Part shown: positions 20,150-29,301 of the stretch, piece by piece
Position numbering within the stretch: position 1 is the first letter of the stretch
Layout of the letters: each line of letters opens with the position of its first letter
Origin: Pseudodonghicola flavimaris
GTDB taxonomy: Bacteria > Pseudomonadota > Alphaproteobacteria > Rhodobacterales > Rhodobacteraceae
DNA: 64,000 bases
Reading direction: 5' to 3'
Assembly (NCBI RefSeq): GCF_030164425.1
Contig: NZ_JASNJD010000003.1
Coordinates: forward strand, 1-64,000
The notes under the pieces: model-generated
The model's database searches: none
Seen by the model: the letters and a program-made list of their open reading frames with translations, nothing else
What the model was told of the DNA's origin: nothing
Made by a program: the position numbers and the translations under genes

Positions 20150-21538
20150 ATGGCAACATATGACGTGATCATCATCGGCGGCGGCCCCGGCGGCTATGTC
20201 TGCGCCATCCGCTGCGCCCAGCTGGGCCTGAAGACCGCCTGCGTCGAAGGCCGCGGCGCCCTGGGCGGCACCTGCCTGAACGTCGGCTGCATCCCCTCGA
20301 AGGCGCTGCTGCATGCCACCCACCAGCTGCATGAGGCCGAGCACAACTTCGCCAAGATGGGCCTGAAGGGCAAGGCACCCAGCGTCGACTGGAAACAGAT
20401 GCTCGCCTTCAAGGACGAGGTCATCGAAAGCAACACCAAGGGCATCGAGTTCCTGTTCAAGAAGAACAAGGTCGACTGGCTGCAGGGCTGGGGCACTATC
20501 CCCGAGGCCGGCAAGGTCAAGGTCGGCGATGAGGTCCACGAGGCCAAGAACATCATCATCGCCACCGGCTCCGCCCCCGCCTCGCTGCCCGGCGTCGAGG
20601 TCGACGAGAAAACCGTCGTCACCTCCACCGGCGCGCTGGAACTGGCCAAGACGCCGAAGAAGATGGTCATCATCGGCGCCGGCGTCATCGGGCTGGAACT
20701 GGGCTCGGTCTATTCGCGGCTCGGCGCCGAGGTGACGGTGATCGAATTCCTCGATTTCATCACCCCCGGCATGGACGGCGAAGTGCAGAAGAGTTTCCAG
20801 CGCATCCTGAAGAAACAGGGCATGGAGTTCATCATGGGCGCCGCCGTGCAGAAGACCGAGATCGCCCGTGGCAAGGCCAAGGTCACCTACAAGCTGCGCA
20901 AGGACGACAGCGAGCATGAGATCGACGCCGACACCGTGCTGGTCGCCACCGGCCGCAAACCCTATACCGAAGGTCTGGGCCTGGAGGCGCTGGGGGTCGA
21001 GATGACGCCGCGCGGTCAGGTCAAGATCGGCGCCGACTGGCAGACCAACGTCAAGGGCGTCTATGCCATCGGCGACGTGGTGCCCGGCCCGATGCTGGCC
21101 CACAAGGCCGAGGACGAGGGCATGGCGGTGGCCGAGCAGATCGCCGGCAAGCATGGCCACGTGAACTACGGCGTGATCCCTGGCGTGATCTACACCAGCC
21201 CCGAAGTCGCCAATGTCGGCAAGACCGAGGAACAGCTGAAGGAAGAGGGCCGCGCCTATAAGGTCGGCAAGTTCCCCTTCATGGGCAACGGCCGCGCCAA
21301 GGCGACCTTCTCGACCGAGGGCTTCGTCAAGATCCTCGCCGACAAGGACACCGACCGCATCCTCGGCGCCCATATCATCGGCCCGGCAGCCGGTGAGCTG
21401 ATCCACGAGATCTGCGTCGCCATGGAGTTCGGTGCGGCGGCCGAGGATCTGGCGCTGACCTGCCACGCCCACCCGACCTATTCGGAAGCGGTGCGCGAGG
21501 CGGCCCTGGCCTGCGGTGACGGCCCGATCCACGTCTGA
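20150..21538 (+). CDS. lpd: dihydrolipoyl dehydrogenase (E3)
   Basis: 462 aa, normal length. It reoxidises dihydrolipoyl groups of the 2-oxoglutarate dehydrogenase complex, passing electrons through a disulfide and FAD to NAD. The FAD loop is [10 protein letters not shown]; the redox disulfide is C42/C47 in [13 protein letters not shown]; the NAD loop is [20 protein letters not shown] holds FAD; the C-terminal [13 protein letters not shown] contains the catalytic His-Glu pair. GAAAGGAG lies 8 nt before the ATG. It follows the repeat element and is closed by a strong terminator, so it has the last position in the suc group. Confidence 0.97.
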   Translation: MATYDVIIIGGGPGGYVCAIRCAQLGLKTACVEGRGALGGTCLNVGCIPSKALLHATHQLHEAEHNFAKMGLKGKAPSVDWKQMLAFKDEVIESNTKGIEFLFKKNKVDWLQGWGTIPEAGKVKVGDEVHEAKNIIIATGSAPASLPGVEVDEKTVVTSTGALELAKTPKKMVIIGAGVIGLELGSVYSRLGAEVTVIEFLDFITPGMDGEVQKSFQRILKKQGMEFIMGAAVQKTEIARGKAKVTYKLRKDDSEHEIDADTVLVATGRKPYTEGLGLEALGVEMTPRGQVKIGADWQTNVKGVYAIGDVVPGPMLAHKAEDEGMAVAEQIAGKHGHVNYGVIPGVIYTSPEVANVGKTEEQLKEEGRAYKVGKFPFMGNGRAKATFSTEGFVKILADKDTDRILGAHIIGPAAGELIHEICVAMEFGAAAEDLALTCHAHPTYSEAVREAALACGDGPIHV

Positions 21539-21564
21539 TCTGCGTCTGATCCATCTCCGATCCG

Positions 21565-21600
21565 AACGCCCGCCCGACCCCGGCCCGGCGGGCGTTCTTC
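21565..21600 (+). terminator. lpd terminator
   Basis: A perfect 10-bp stem AACGCCCGCC (21565-21574) / 21587-21596 with a 12-nt loop, followed by CTTC, 26 nt past the lpd stop. Confidence 0.78.
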
Positions 21601-21649
21601 AGGCCGGCGGCCAGCCCCGCCCCTGTCGTCTGCCCCGAAGGGAGCCCGG

Positions 21650-22459
21650 ATGAGCGGCTTCGATCTCTCTGCCTATCTCGACCGGCTCGGGCTCACCCCG
21701 GTGCCGGTGACCGCCGCGGGGCTGCGCGACCTGCAACGCGCCCAGCTCCGCAGCCTACCCTTCGACAGCATCACCCCCTATCTCGGCGGCACCCCCGATC
21801 TCGATCTGGCCGCGATCATGCAGAAGATCGTCCATGGCCGCCGCGGCGGCTATTGCTTCGAGCTGAACGCGCTGCTCGGGGCGGCGCTGCAGGCGCTGAG
21901 GTTCCCGCTGCGCCGGTCGCTGGCCCGGGTGCGCAAGGGCGCGTCCACGGGCGGCCCGCGCAGCCATCTGATGCTGCAGGTGACTCTGGAGGACGGGCTC
22001 TACCTCGCCGATGCCGGTTATGGCGGCCCCGGTCCGCTGACCCCGCTCAGGATCGACAGCGATGCGCCGCAGCAGGCACCGAACGGGCGCTATCGGTTCT
22101 GGGACGATCCGATCAGCGGCGAACGGGTTCTGGACAAATGGACCGGAACCGCGTGGTTCCCGCTCTACGGCTTCGACGACGCCCATGTCGGTGACATGGA
22201 TATCGCCGGCGCCAACCACATCTGTGCCACCTGGTCGGCGATGCCCTTTGCCGCCAACCTGATGCTGGCGGGCTTCGATGGCGACACCCGGATCGGCGTG
22301 TTCAACCGGGCCCTGACCCGCGAAAGCCCCGAGGGGCTGGAGAAATCCGAGATCGCAGACATCGCCACCTTCGCCGCGCTGCTGACCGGAGAGCTCGGCC
22401 TGCGGCTGAGCGACGAAGAGCTGGACCGCCTCTGGGACAAGCTGACCGCCGTCCCCTGA
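21650..22459 (+). CDS. nat: arylamine N-acetyltransferase
   Basis: 269 aa, typical length. It transfers acetyl from acetyl-CoA to arylamines or hydrazines by a cysteine-histidine-aspartate triad: C69 in RRGGYCFELN, H106 in PRSHLML and D121 in LYLADAGYGG. The N-terminal helical part (AYLDRLGL and LPFDSITPYLGG) is also typical. It is a single gene after the lpd terminator, with AAGGGAG before its ATG, and ends 8 nt before a convergent flavoprotein gene. The natural substrate is unknown; it is not part of the suc operon. Confidence 0.92.
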   Translation: MSGFDLSAYLDRLGLTPVPVTAAGLRDLQRAQLRSLPFDSITPYLGGTPDLDLAAIMQKIVHGRRGGYCFELNALLGAALQALRFPLRRSLARVRKGASTGGPRSHLMLQVTLEDGLYLADAGYGGPGPLTPLRIDSDAPQQAPNGRYRFWDDPISGERVLDKWTGTAWFPLYGFDDAHVGDMDIAGANHICATWSAMPFAANLMLAGFDGDTRIGVFNRALTRESPEGLEKSEIADIATFAALLTGELGLRLSDEELDRLWDKLTAVP

Positions 22460-22467
22460 TCCCGGCG

Positions 22468-23073
22468 TTACCAGAGGCTCTGTTGCGCCCGCTCCGGCCA
22501 GGCCTCGTCATAGGCCTTGCCATCGAAACTGCCCTGGGTCATCTCGCTCAGCATCTCGCCCACCGTCGGCAGCCGGTCGCTTTCGTCCCCGCTCTTCCAG
22601 GTTCTGGCGCGCAGCAGGGCCCGGGCGCATTGGGCATAGATCTCCTCGATCCGGATCACCATCACGCAGATCGGCAACCGCCCCTTCTTTTCGAAGCGGG
22701 CACGCAGATCGTCATCGGCGGTGATCTTCGCGGTGCCGTTCACGCGCACCACATTGTCCGACCCGGGCACCAGGAACATCAGCGACACCCGCGGATCGCG
22801 CACGATGTTGCGCAGGCTGTCGATGCGGTTGTTGCCACGCCAGTCGGGCAGCGCCAGCGTCCCGGGGTCGAGCTCCATCACCACCGGGCCATCGTCGCCA
22901 CGCGGGCTGCCATCGGTGCCCTCGGGCCCGACGGTGCCGAGGATGCACAGCCGCGATGCCATGATCCACTGGCGATAGCAGGGCGTCATCCGTCGCGCGA
23001 CCTTGACCAGCGCCGCCTCCGGCGGCTTCCCATACAGCGCTTCCAGGGCCTCGGTGCTCTCAACGTACTCCAT
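22468..23073 (-). CDS. pyridoxamine 5'-phosphate oxidase family flavoprotein (MSMEG_1061-like)
   Basis: 201 aa with a split-barrel FMN-binding core: CILGTVGPEGTDGSPRGDDGP, then LALPDWRGNNRIDSLRNI and DPRVSLMFLVPG, the pattern of the PPOX-class family often named MSMEG_1061/DR2398. Members bind FMN or F420; the substrate here is unknown and true PNP oxidase activity is unlikely because the PNPOx substrate residues are absent. The gene overlaps the end of plsC by 14 nt, so it is the last member of the ftsE-ftsX-plsC transcript. Confidence 0.87.
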   Translation of the reverse strand: MEYVESTEALEALYGKPPEAALVKVARRMTPCYRQWIMASRLCILGTVGPEGTDGSPRGDDGPVVMELDPGTLALPDWRGNNRIDSLRNIVRDPRVSLMFLVPGSDNVVRVNGTAKITADDDLRARFEKKGRLPICVMVIRIEEIYAQCARALLRARTWKSGDESDRLPTVGEMLSEMTQGSFDGKAYDEAWPERAQQSLW

Positions 23074-23797
23074 AGTGCGCCTTCGCCTCCACCATCAGCA
23101 TGTCCGAGCGCCCCTCAATCACCTGTTCAAGCTGATCCATGAACTGATGCCGCTCGACCCCGGGCTGGATCGGATCGAGGAATTCGACCACCCCGACGCC
23201 GGGATAGCGCATGATGCCCTTGCGCGGCCAGAACAGCCCCACATTGGTCGCCACCGGCACACAGGGATAGCCAGTGCCCTCATAGAGAATCGCCGGCCCC
23301 ACCTTGTAAGGCTTGCGGTCCCCCGGCGCGACGCGGGTGCCCTGCGGGTAGATCACCAGCTGCCCGGGTTCGGCGAATTCCGCCGCCACGTCCTTGACCA
23401 TCTTGGCGATGGCGCCGCCGCGCTTGCCGCGGTTGACAGGGATGCAGCCCAGCCGCTTGGCATAGAGCCCGATGAACGGGGTCCACATCAGTTCGCGCTT
23501 CATGATGAACTTGGCATGCGGCAGGGCGCCGAAGATGATCAGGATGTCGAAGAACGACTGATGCTTGGCGGCGACCAGAACCTCGCCCCGCGGCACCGCG
23601 CCGCGGACCTCGACCTTCAGGCCCAGCATCCAGCGCGCCGTCCAGATGGCATAGCGGGCATAAAGCTTGCAGGCCACCAGCGCACCGCGTTTCGACACCA
23701 GCGCCCAGGGGGTGAAGCCGAAGCCCAGCACCGCCATGGCGATATAGACCTGAATCACATAGATCAGAGACAGCGGGCCCTGCAGCAGTTTGCGCAT
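23060..23797 (-). CDS. plsC: 1-acyl-sn-glycerol-3-phosphate acyltransferase
   Basis: 245 aa from the ATG at 23797 (MRKLLQGPLSLIY), which overlaps the ftsX stop as TGATG. It acylates lysophosphatidic acid to phosphatidic acid at the inner membrane. A hydrophobic N-terminus (about residues 8-36) is followed by the four acyltransferase blocks: H79-X4-D84 in KHQSFFD, MKRELMWTPFIG, VIYPQGTRVAPG (Q replaces the more usual E of EGTR) and VPVATN. The coupling to ftsX suggests coordinated expression of membrane synthesis and division genes. The EGTR to QGTR change occurs in other alphaproteobacterial PlsC. Confidence 0.93.
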   Translation of the reverse strand: MRKLLQGPLSLIYVIQVYIAMAVLGFGFTPWALVSKRGALVACKLYARYAIWTARWMLGLKVEVRGAVPRGEVLVAAKHQSFFDILIIFGALPHAKFIMKRELMWTPFIGLYAKRLGCIPVNRGKRGGAIAKMVKDVAAEFAEPGQLVIYPQGTRVAPGDRKPYKVGPAILYEGTGYPCVPVATNVGLFWPRKGIMRYPGVGVVEFLDPIQPGVERHQFMDQLEQVIEGRSDMLMVEAKAHYGVR

Positions 23798-24696
23798 CAG
23801 GTCAGTTCCTTCAGACGGCTTCGCGCGGCGGCCCAGGTGGCGGCAAAGGCCACCAGCGCGCCCAGAATCGGTATCAGCAGCGGCCAGAGCCAACCCAGTC
23901 CCTGAAAGCCCAGCCCGGTGAGAAAGCCGCCCTCGTCCGAGGCGGCAGGCAGCAGCAGCACCCCGCCCATCCCCAGCCCGGTGCCGAGCACGGCGCCGAT
24001 CAGCGCCCGGATGGTGAAGCGCCGCACGAAGGCACTGGCGATATAGACATCGCGCGCCCCGACCAGCCGCAGCACCTCGATCACCTGGGCGTTGGCAGCC
24101 AGAGCCGCATGGGCGGCCAGGGAGATCATCGCCGCCATGGTGCCGCCGATCAGCGCGATCGAGATCCAGCCGATCCGGCGCAGGCTGGTGGCGGCCTCGA
24201 CCAGCGGCCGGCGCCAGCGGGTGTGATCGTCCAGCACCGCGCCCGGCACCTCCGCCGCCAGCCGCAGCCGCAGCCCGGCGGCGTCATAGCCGGTTTCGTC
24301 TTCGGTCACCTCGATCAGCTGCGGCACCGGCAGGGTCGCCAGATCCAGTCCCGGACCGAACCAGGGGGCCAGCAGCCCGGCCTGTTCCTGCGGGCTGAGC
24401 GCGCGGGCGCGGGCGACCCCGGGGGTCTGGCGCAGGATGGTCAGCGCCACCTCGGTCTGGGCCGCCATCTGATCCGCCGGCGCGGTGATCCGCAACGTGG
24501 CGGAGCGCGCCAGTTCGCTCGCCCAGCGATCGGCCAGACGGCCGGCGGCCAGCGACAGCGCCAAGGCGAAAACGGCGAGAAAGGCCATCGCACCGGCGGC
24601 GAACAGGGTCAGCCGCGCGGTAAAGCCCGACGGCGGCACCACCCGGTCGGCCTGGGCATCGCCGATGAAATAGCTGCGGATGGTTCCCCGGTTCAC
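23797..24696 (-). CDS. ftsX: cell division protein FtsX
   Basis: 299 aa. The layout is that of FtsX: a cytoplasmic N-terminus, one membrane helix (about 28-50), a periplasmic domain (about 52-165), then three more helices. FtsX with FtsE forms an ABC-type complex that regulates septal peptidoglycan hydrolysis. The start codon is GTG at 24696, overlapping the ftsE stop as GTGA. Sequence conservation in this family is low; the call rests on topology and on adjacency to ftsE. The divergent zinc-ribbon gene upstream is the usual neighbour in this family of bacteria. Confidence 0.9.
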   Translation of the reverse strand: MNRGTIRSYFIGDAQADRVVPPSGFTARLTLFAAGAMAFLAVFALALSLAAGRLADRWASELARSATLRITAPADQMAAQTEVALTILRQTPGVARARALSPQEQAGLLAPWFGPGLDLATLPVPQLIEVTEDETGYDAAGLRLRLAAEVPGAVLDDHTRWRRPLVEAATSLRRIGWISIALIGGTMAAMISLAAHAALAANAQVIEVLRLVGARDVYIASAFVRRFTIRALIGAVLGTGLGMGGVLLLPAASDEGGFLTGLGFQGLGWLWPLLIPILGALVAFAATWAAARSRLKELT

Positions 24697-25370
24697 AGAT
24701 CCGCCCCCGCCAGTTGCAGCCGCCGGTTCGAAATCCGCAGCACGCGGGCCTGAACCTGGCTCTTGGCGGCGCGGATCAGCCCCAGATCGTGGCTGGCGAT
24801 CAACACCGTCTTGCCCATGCGGTTCAGCTCGACCAGCAGCTGCAGCAGCCGCATCGACATCTCCCAGTCGACGTTGCCGGTCGGCTCGTCGGCCAGAATG
24901 ACATCCGGCGACAGGATCACCGCCCGCGCCAGTGCCGCCCGCTGGCGTTCGCCGCCCGACAGCTCCGGGGGCAGCGCGTCGGCCCGTTCCGACAGGCCCA
25001 CCCAGGCGATCAGCTCCCGCAGGTTCTCCGCCTCGCGCAGCATGTCGCGGCCCGAGACCACCAGCGGCAGGGCGATGTTATCCGCCACCGGCAGGTGATC
25101 GAGAAACCGACAGTCCTGATGCACCACGCCGATGCGCCGACGCAGCATCGCCATCTGGTCGCGGTCGAACCCGCGCATGTCCGACTCGAAGGCCTTGACC
25201 CGCCCCGATGTGGGTTCCAGCGCGCCATAGCAGAGCTTGAGCAGCGTCGTCTTGCCGGCGCCGGAGGGCCCGGTCAGAAAATGAAACGACCCCGGGGCCA
25301 GCGTTACCGAGACATTGCTCAGCAACGCGCCGCCGCCATAGCTGTAGCCGACATTGTCCAGCTCGATCAC
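24693..25370 (-). CDS. ftsE: cell division ATP-binding protein FtsE
   Basis: 225 aa from a GTG at 25370, giving the conserved IELDNVGYSYGGG start. AGGGGG lies about 7 nt before it. An in-frame ATG at 25391 has a poorer ribosome site. Walker A is GPSGAGKTT (residues 34-42), the signature LSGGERQRAALARA and Walker B VILADEPTGN. It is the ATPase of the FtsEX divisome complex at the cytoplasmic membrane face. Translation is coupled to ftsX by a 4-nt overlap. There is about 190 nt to the divergent zinc-ribbon gene. Confidence 0.93.
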   Translation of the reverse strand: MIELDNVGYSYGGGALLSNVSVTLAPGSFHFLTGPSGAGKTTLLKLCYGALEPTSGRVKAFESDMRGFDRDQMAMLRRRIGVVHQDCRFLDHLPVADNIALPLVVSGRDMLREAENLRELIAWVGLSERADALPPELSGGERQRAALARAVILSPDVILADEPTGNVDWEMSMRLLQLLVELNRMGKTVLIASHDLGLIRAAKSQVQARVLRISNRRLQLAGADL

Positions 25371-25560
25371 TGAGCGCCCCCTGGTTTGCACATGATCTTG
25401 TGCCCCAGCCTCAGGCCAGTTTCAATGCCAAGCGCGCGGGCCCCGGCGAACAAGCGGTCCGCTGCGCGGCACATGAACCGGTTTCCTCTCTTCCCCGGGA
25501 AGCGCTTGCGCCCTATGATCAGTCGAACACACAGGAAATTCGCCGGGCCAGGAGGGCTGC

Positions 25561-26496
25561 ATGCGTCTGACATGTCCGAATTGCGGGGCACAATACGAGG
25601 TCCCGGACGAGGTGATCCCGCCTGAAGGACGCGATGTGCAATGTTCGAACTGCAGCCACACCTGGTTCCAGGCGCATCCGGCGCATCCCGAGGGGCTGCT
25701 TGAGGACGAGGCCGAGCTGCTTGAGGAAGAGGAAGAGCTGCGCGCCGCCGTCACCGGCGAGGACTGGACCCCGCCGCCGGAGCCCGAAGCCCCCACGCCC
25801 CCGCGCACCCCGGAATGGGACGCGCCGGAGGAGGAGACCGCCGCGGCGGAGGAGATCGCAGAGGACGCGCCCGAGGCCTGGGACGAGGAAGAGGACGACG
25901 AGGAGATCGTGGAAGCCGCAGCGCCGCCGCCGGCTGCCCCGGCGCGTGCCGCGATCGATACCTCGGTCGCCGACATCCTGCGCGAGGAGGCCGAGCGGGA
26001 AACCCGGCTGCGCGCCCGGGAGAGCGGATCTCTGGAAAGCCAGCCGGAGCTCGGGCTGGAGAGCTATGATCGCGACGACACCGACCTGCGCGCCCGGCAG
26101 GCCCAGGACCGCATGGCCCGGCTGCAGGGGGGCACCGCTGAACCCGAACCCAGCGAGGATGCCGCGACCGACCCCGCCACCGGTTCGCGCCGCGATCTGC
26201 TGCCCGATATCGAGGAAATCAACTCGACCCTGCGGGCCGGCGGCACCGGCGCGCGCCCCGCAGCGGCCGAGGAGAGTGCAGAGACCCGCGGCGACGCGCG
26301 GGGCGGAAGCACCATGGTGCGCGGCTTCGCGGTGGCGCTGCTGATCGGCGCGGCGCTGCTTCTGGTCTACGTCAACGCGCCCCGGATCGCCCGGGCGGTG
26401 CCGCAGGCCGACCCGATGCTCAGCGCCTATGTGGCGATGGTCGATCAGGCCCGCTATTGGGTCGACAGCACCCTGGGTGGAACACGGCCGGAATAG
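25561..26496 (+). CDS. zinc-ribbon membrane protein (MJ0042 type)
   Basis: 311 aa. The N-terminus is an MJ0042-type zinc ribbon with C5/C8 and C28/C31 (TCPNCGA and VQCSNCSHTWFQ). Residues about 42-140 are acidic and low-complexity (Glu, Ala, Pro) and probably disordered. A single membrane helix lies near residue 260 (GFAVALLIGAALLLVYV), leaving a short C-terminal tail. Function is unknown; such proteins often lie beside ftsEX in Rhodobacteraceae. GGAGG is placed about 6 nt before the ATG. It ends convergent to the TIGR02302 gene, with a 113-nt gap. Confidence 0.87.
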   Translation: MRLTCPNCGAQYEVPDEVIPPEGRDVQCSNCSHTWFQAHPAHPEGLLEDEAELLEEEEELRAAVTGEDWTPPPEPEAPTPPRTPEWDAPEEETAAAEEIAEDAPEAWDEEEDDEEIVEAAAPPPAAPARAAIDTSVADILREEAERETRLRARESGSLESQPELGLESYDRDDTDLRARQAQDRMARLQGGTAEPEPSEDAATDPATGSRRDLLPDIEEINSTLRAGGTGARPAAAEESAETRGDARGGSTMVRGFAVALLIGAALLLVYVNAPRIARAVPQADPMLSAYVAMVDQARYWVDSTLGGTRPE

Positions 26497-26609
26497 GGCT
26501 CGGGCGGAGCAGGGTTCAGGCAATCGGGACCATGCCTCGCCAGGGATGCACCTGGGCTATGCCCGGTGCGCGCGCCGCGCTCCTGTAAACGGCCGGCCCC
26601 AGGCAGGTC

Positions 26610-29252
26610 TCAGAACCGCTCCAGCAGCCGGCGCAGGTATTCCAGCTCCAGCGCCGGCCGTTCTCCCTCACCGGAGCGGCGGCGGATTTCGTCAAGCAGG
26701 TCGCGGGCCCGGCGATAGACATCCTCGCCCTGCAGCATCCCCTCGTCCGAGCCGAGTGCACCGTTCGAGCCCGCCTCGCGGCCCAGCGGATCGCGGCTGC
26801 GGCCGCTGGCGTCGCCCTCTGCCATGCCCTGCCCCTGCGGTGAGCGGCGCCCCTCTTCCTGCGCCAACGCCTCTCCCAACGCCCGCATGCCTTCGCGCAG
26901 CGCCTCGATCGCTTCGGACTGCTTGTCGATCGCCTCGGCCAGATCGTCCTGACGCAGCGCCTCCTCGGCGCCGTCCATGGCGCGACCGGCCCGGCCCAGA
27001 GCCTCGCGGGCGGCATCGCCCTCCGGCGTTCCGGCCCCGGGCAGATTCCCCTGCTGGCGCTGAAGTTCCTGCCGCAGCGCCTGCTGCCGGTCAGCGAGCG
27101 AGCCCGGGCCGTCGCCCGGGGACATCCCCTGGCGCGTTCCCGGCCGGCCGTCTTGGCCCGGCTGCTGGCCATCCTGGCCCTGCCCCTGCGCCTGCCCGCC
27201 GGAGCCGCCCTGGCCCATCTCGCCCTGGCCCATCTCGCCCTGGCCCATTTCGCCCTCGCGACCGTCCTGGCCCTGCTGCCCCGGTTGCCGCTGGCCCTGC
27301 TGCCCGTCCGGAGAGAAGCGGTCCTGCAGATCGCGGAAGGCCTGATCGCTCAGCCCCTGCTGGTTGCGCAGGGTGTCCGACAGCCCCTCCATCGCGCGCT
27401 GGCCCTCGGATTGGCCGCCCTGCCCCTGGCCCTGGGTGACGCGCATGTTCTCCATCATCTGCTGAAGCTCGCGCAGCGCCTGTTCGGCCTCGGCCATGCG
27501 GCCCTGCTCCATCAGCTCCTGAATCCGGTCCATCATCCGCTGCAGGTCGTTCTGCGACATCTGCAGGGTGTTCTCCGGCAAGGCGCTCGGGTCCATCTCC
27601 TCGCCGTTCTCGCGGGCCTGACGGCTGAGCTGGCGCATGTAATTGTCGGTGGCGTCGCGCAGCTCCTGCATCAGCTCGGCGATCTCCTGATCGCTGGCGC
27701 CGTTCTTCATCGCCTCAGACAAACGGTCCTGCGCCCGGCGCAGCCGCTCCAGCGCATCGCTCAGATCGCCCTCCTCCAGCAACAGCGCCAGGGTCCAGAG
27801 CGCTTCGGCGATCTCGTCGCGCTCCGCCGCGGTGATGCCATGGGCGGTAAAATTCTCCAGCCGGCGCAGGGTGACCCGCAACCTCAGATAGGCGGTCTCG
27901 GAGCGAAACACCTCATCCGGGCGATGAGAGATCGCCCGCAGCACCTGTGCCACCCGCACCGCATTGTCCCGGGACCACAGCAGATCGCGGCGCTGTTCGG
28001 CCACCGCGGCCGCCAGCGGATCGAAGAACCGCCGCGCCGGCAGCGCCGTGACATAGGGCAGCGCCTGCCCCACCTGGCCCGCCGCATCGGTGGCGGCAAG
28101 CGTGATGGTCACCGGCAGATTGGCCCAGGGGTGTTTCGAGAAATCCTCGATCAGTTTCTCGCTGAAATCGGTCCGGCTGCCGGTGATCGGCATCGGCAGT
28201 TCGACCGTGACCGGCTCTCGTGGTTCGGGATCGGTGGCAAGCCCATAGCGGCGGTCGACCGCGTCCAGGTCCAGTGCGATGACCGCCTGTCCGCCGATGA
28301 TGCCGTAATCGTCACGCGCCAGGAACGGCAGCGTCATTTCGCCCGCGGCACCGACCTCGGCCGCGCCGGTGACCGAGATCTCGGGAACGGCATCGCGCAC
28401 CACCGTCACATCCCAGCTGTGACCGCCCGGCCCGTCAATCCGCAGATGGCCGGAGCGGGTGACAGTGAAATCCTGTTGCGGGTCGGCGGCGGAGGGCAGT
28501 TCTCCGGTGCGGCCCGACACGGTTTCCGCCAGCGTCAGCGCGCCGACCTCGCCATAGAACCGCAGGGTGACGCGGCTGTTCTCCGGCACCGTCAGCTCCG
28601 CCTCGGCGATATCGTTGAGATAGAGCGTCGGCAGGCCGGTATAGCGTGGCGGCTCGACCCAGCCTTCCCAGGTCGGCCCGCCGGCCAGGGGCGCCGCCCC
28701 CCCGGGGGTCATCCGGGTGACCGAGCCCACCTGCCAGATCGATCCGAAGACCAGCCCCACCAGCAGCGCCAACAGCGCCACGTACCGCAGGGCAAAGGGA
28801 TCGCGACGCGCCAGCCGCAGATCGGGGCGCACCGGCTTCGCGGCGGCGGCACGGGCCGCCATGCGGGCCTGATGCGCGCGCCAGACCGCCGCCGAGGCGG
28901 CATCGCCGGCACCGATCGCCTGCTGGTCGTGCAGCGCGCGGAGCGGCCGGCCCGGCAGGGTTTCGTCGAGCCGTGCCAGCGCGTCGGCCCGGCCCGGCCA
29001 ACGGAACCGCAGCGCGCCCCGAAGGCCCAGTCCCAGACCTGCGAAAACGGCGATCACGCCGAGGATCCAGACAACCTCGATCGGGGCGAGTTCGTGCAGC
29101 CCCAGCATCAGCGCCGCCAGCACCGCCATGACGATGGAAATTACCGGCCAGAAACAGCGCAGCAACCGTTCCGCCAGCATGCCGGCCTGCGTCAGCCGCA
29201 GGGGCAGACGCAGTTTCTGTGTCACGGGGTCGTCGTCAGGCGCCCGGGGCAT
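26610..29252 (-). CDS. TIGR02302 family giant membrane protein
   Basis: 880 aa from the ATG at 29252 (AAGGAG 11 nt upstream; an in-frame GTG four codons earlier overlaps the ribosome site and is less likely). Three N-terminal membrane segments (about residues 30-85 and 155-175) precede a large domain of beta character, then a long Gln/Met/Glu-rich helical region with low-complexity stretches, including three copies of EMGQG. This is the layout of TIGR02302 (DUF4175), a family largely confined to alphaproteobacteria with no established function; a role in the envelope is plausible. It is upstream of and convergent with the zinc-ribbon gene, and lysA ends 37 nt before nothing else; lysA is the next gene on the same strand. 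Confidence 0.9.
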   Translation of the reverse strand: MPRAPDDDPVTQKLRLPLRLTQAGMLAERLLRCFWPVISIVMAVLAALMLGLHELAPIEVVWILGVIAVFAGLGLGLRGALRFRWPGRADALARLDETLPGRPLRALHDQQAIGAGDAASAAVWRAHQARMAARAAAAKPVRPDLRLARRDPFALRYVALLALLVGLVFGSIWQVGSVTRMTPGGAAPLAGGPTWEGWVEPPRYTGLPTLYLNDIAEAELTVPENSRVTLRFYGEVGALTLAETVSGRTGELPSAADPQQDFTVTRSGHLRIDGPGGHSWDVTVVRDAVPEISVTGAAEVGAAGEMTLPFLARDDYGIIGGQAVIALDLDAVDRRYGLATDPEPREPVTVELPMPITGSRTDFSEKLIEDFSKHPWANLPVTITLAATDAAGQVGQALPYVTALPARRFFDPLAAAVAEQRRDLLWSRDNAVRVAQVLRAISHRPDEVFRSETAYLRLRVTLRRLENFTAHGITAAERDEIAEALWTLALLLEEGDLSDALERLRRAQDRLSEAMKNGASDQEIAELMQELRDATDNYMRQLSRQARENGEEMDPSALPENTLQMSQNDLQRMMDRIQELMEQGRMAEAEQALRELQQMMENMRVTQGQGQGGQSEGQRAMEGLSDTLRNQQGLSDQAFRDLQDRFSPDGQQGQRQPGQQGQDGREGEMGQGEMGQGEMGQGGSGGQAQGQGQDGQQPGQDGRPGTRQGMSPGDGPGSLADRQQALRQELQRQQGNLPGAGTPEGDAAREALGRAGRAMDGAEEALRQDDLAEAIDKQSEAIEALREGMRALGEALAQEEGRRSPQGQGMAEGDASGRSRDPLGREAGSNGALGSDEGMLQGEDVYRRARDLLDEIRRRSGEGERPALELEYLRRLLERF
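27211..27255 (-). repeat. three 15-bp tandem repeats in the TIGR02302 gene
   Basis: TGGCCCATCTCGCCC occurs three times in a row (the third with one change), coding for GEMGQ units in the Gln-rich region. A likely site of strand slippage in multiples of five codons. Confidence 0.85.
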
Positions 29253-29301
29253 CGGCGGTACCACTCCTTGACGCTCTGGCGGGACAGCGCGCCCGTCCGG
29301 C

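Noticed and set aside
25422-25976. Ser-rich minus-strand frame over the start of the zinc-ribbon gene
   Set aside because: Antisense of an acidic Glu-rich coding segment, which gives Ser runs; no ribosome site or domain.
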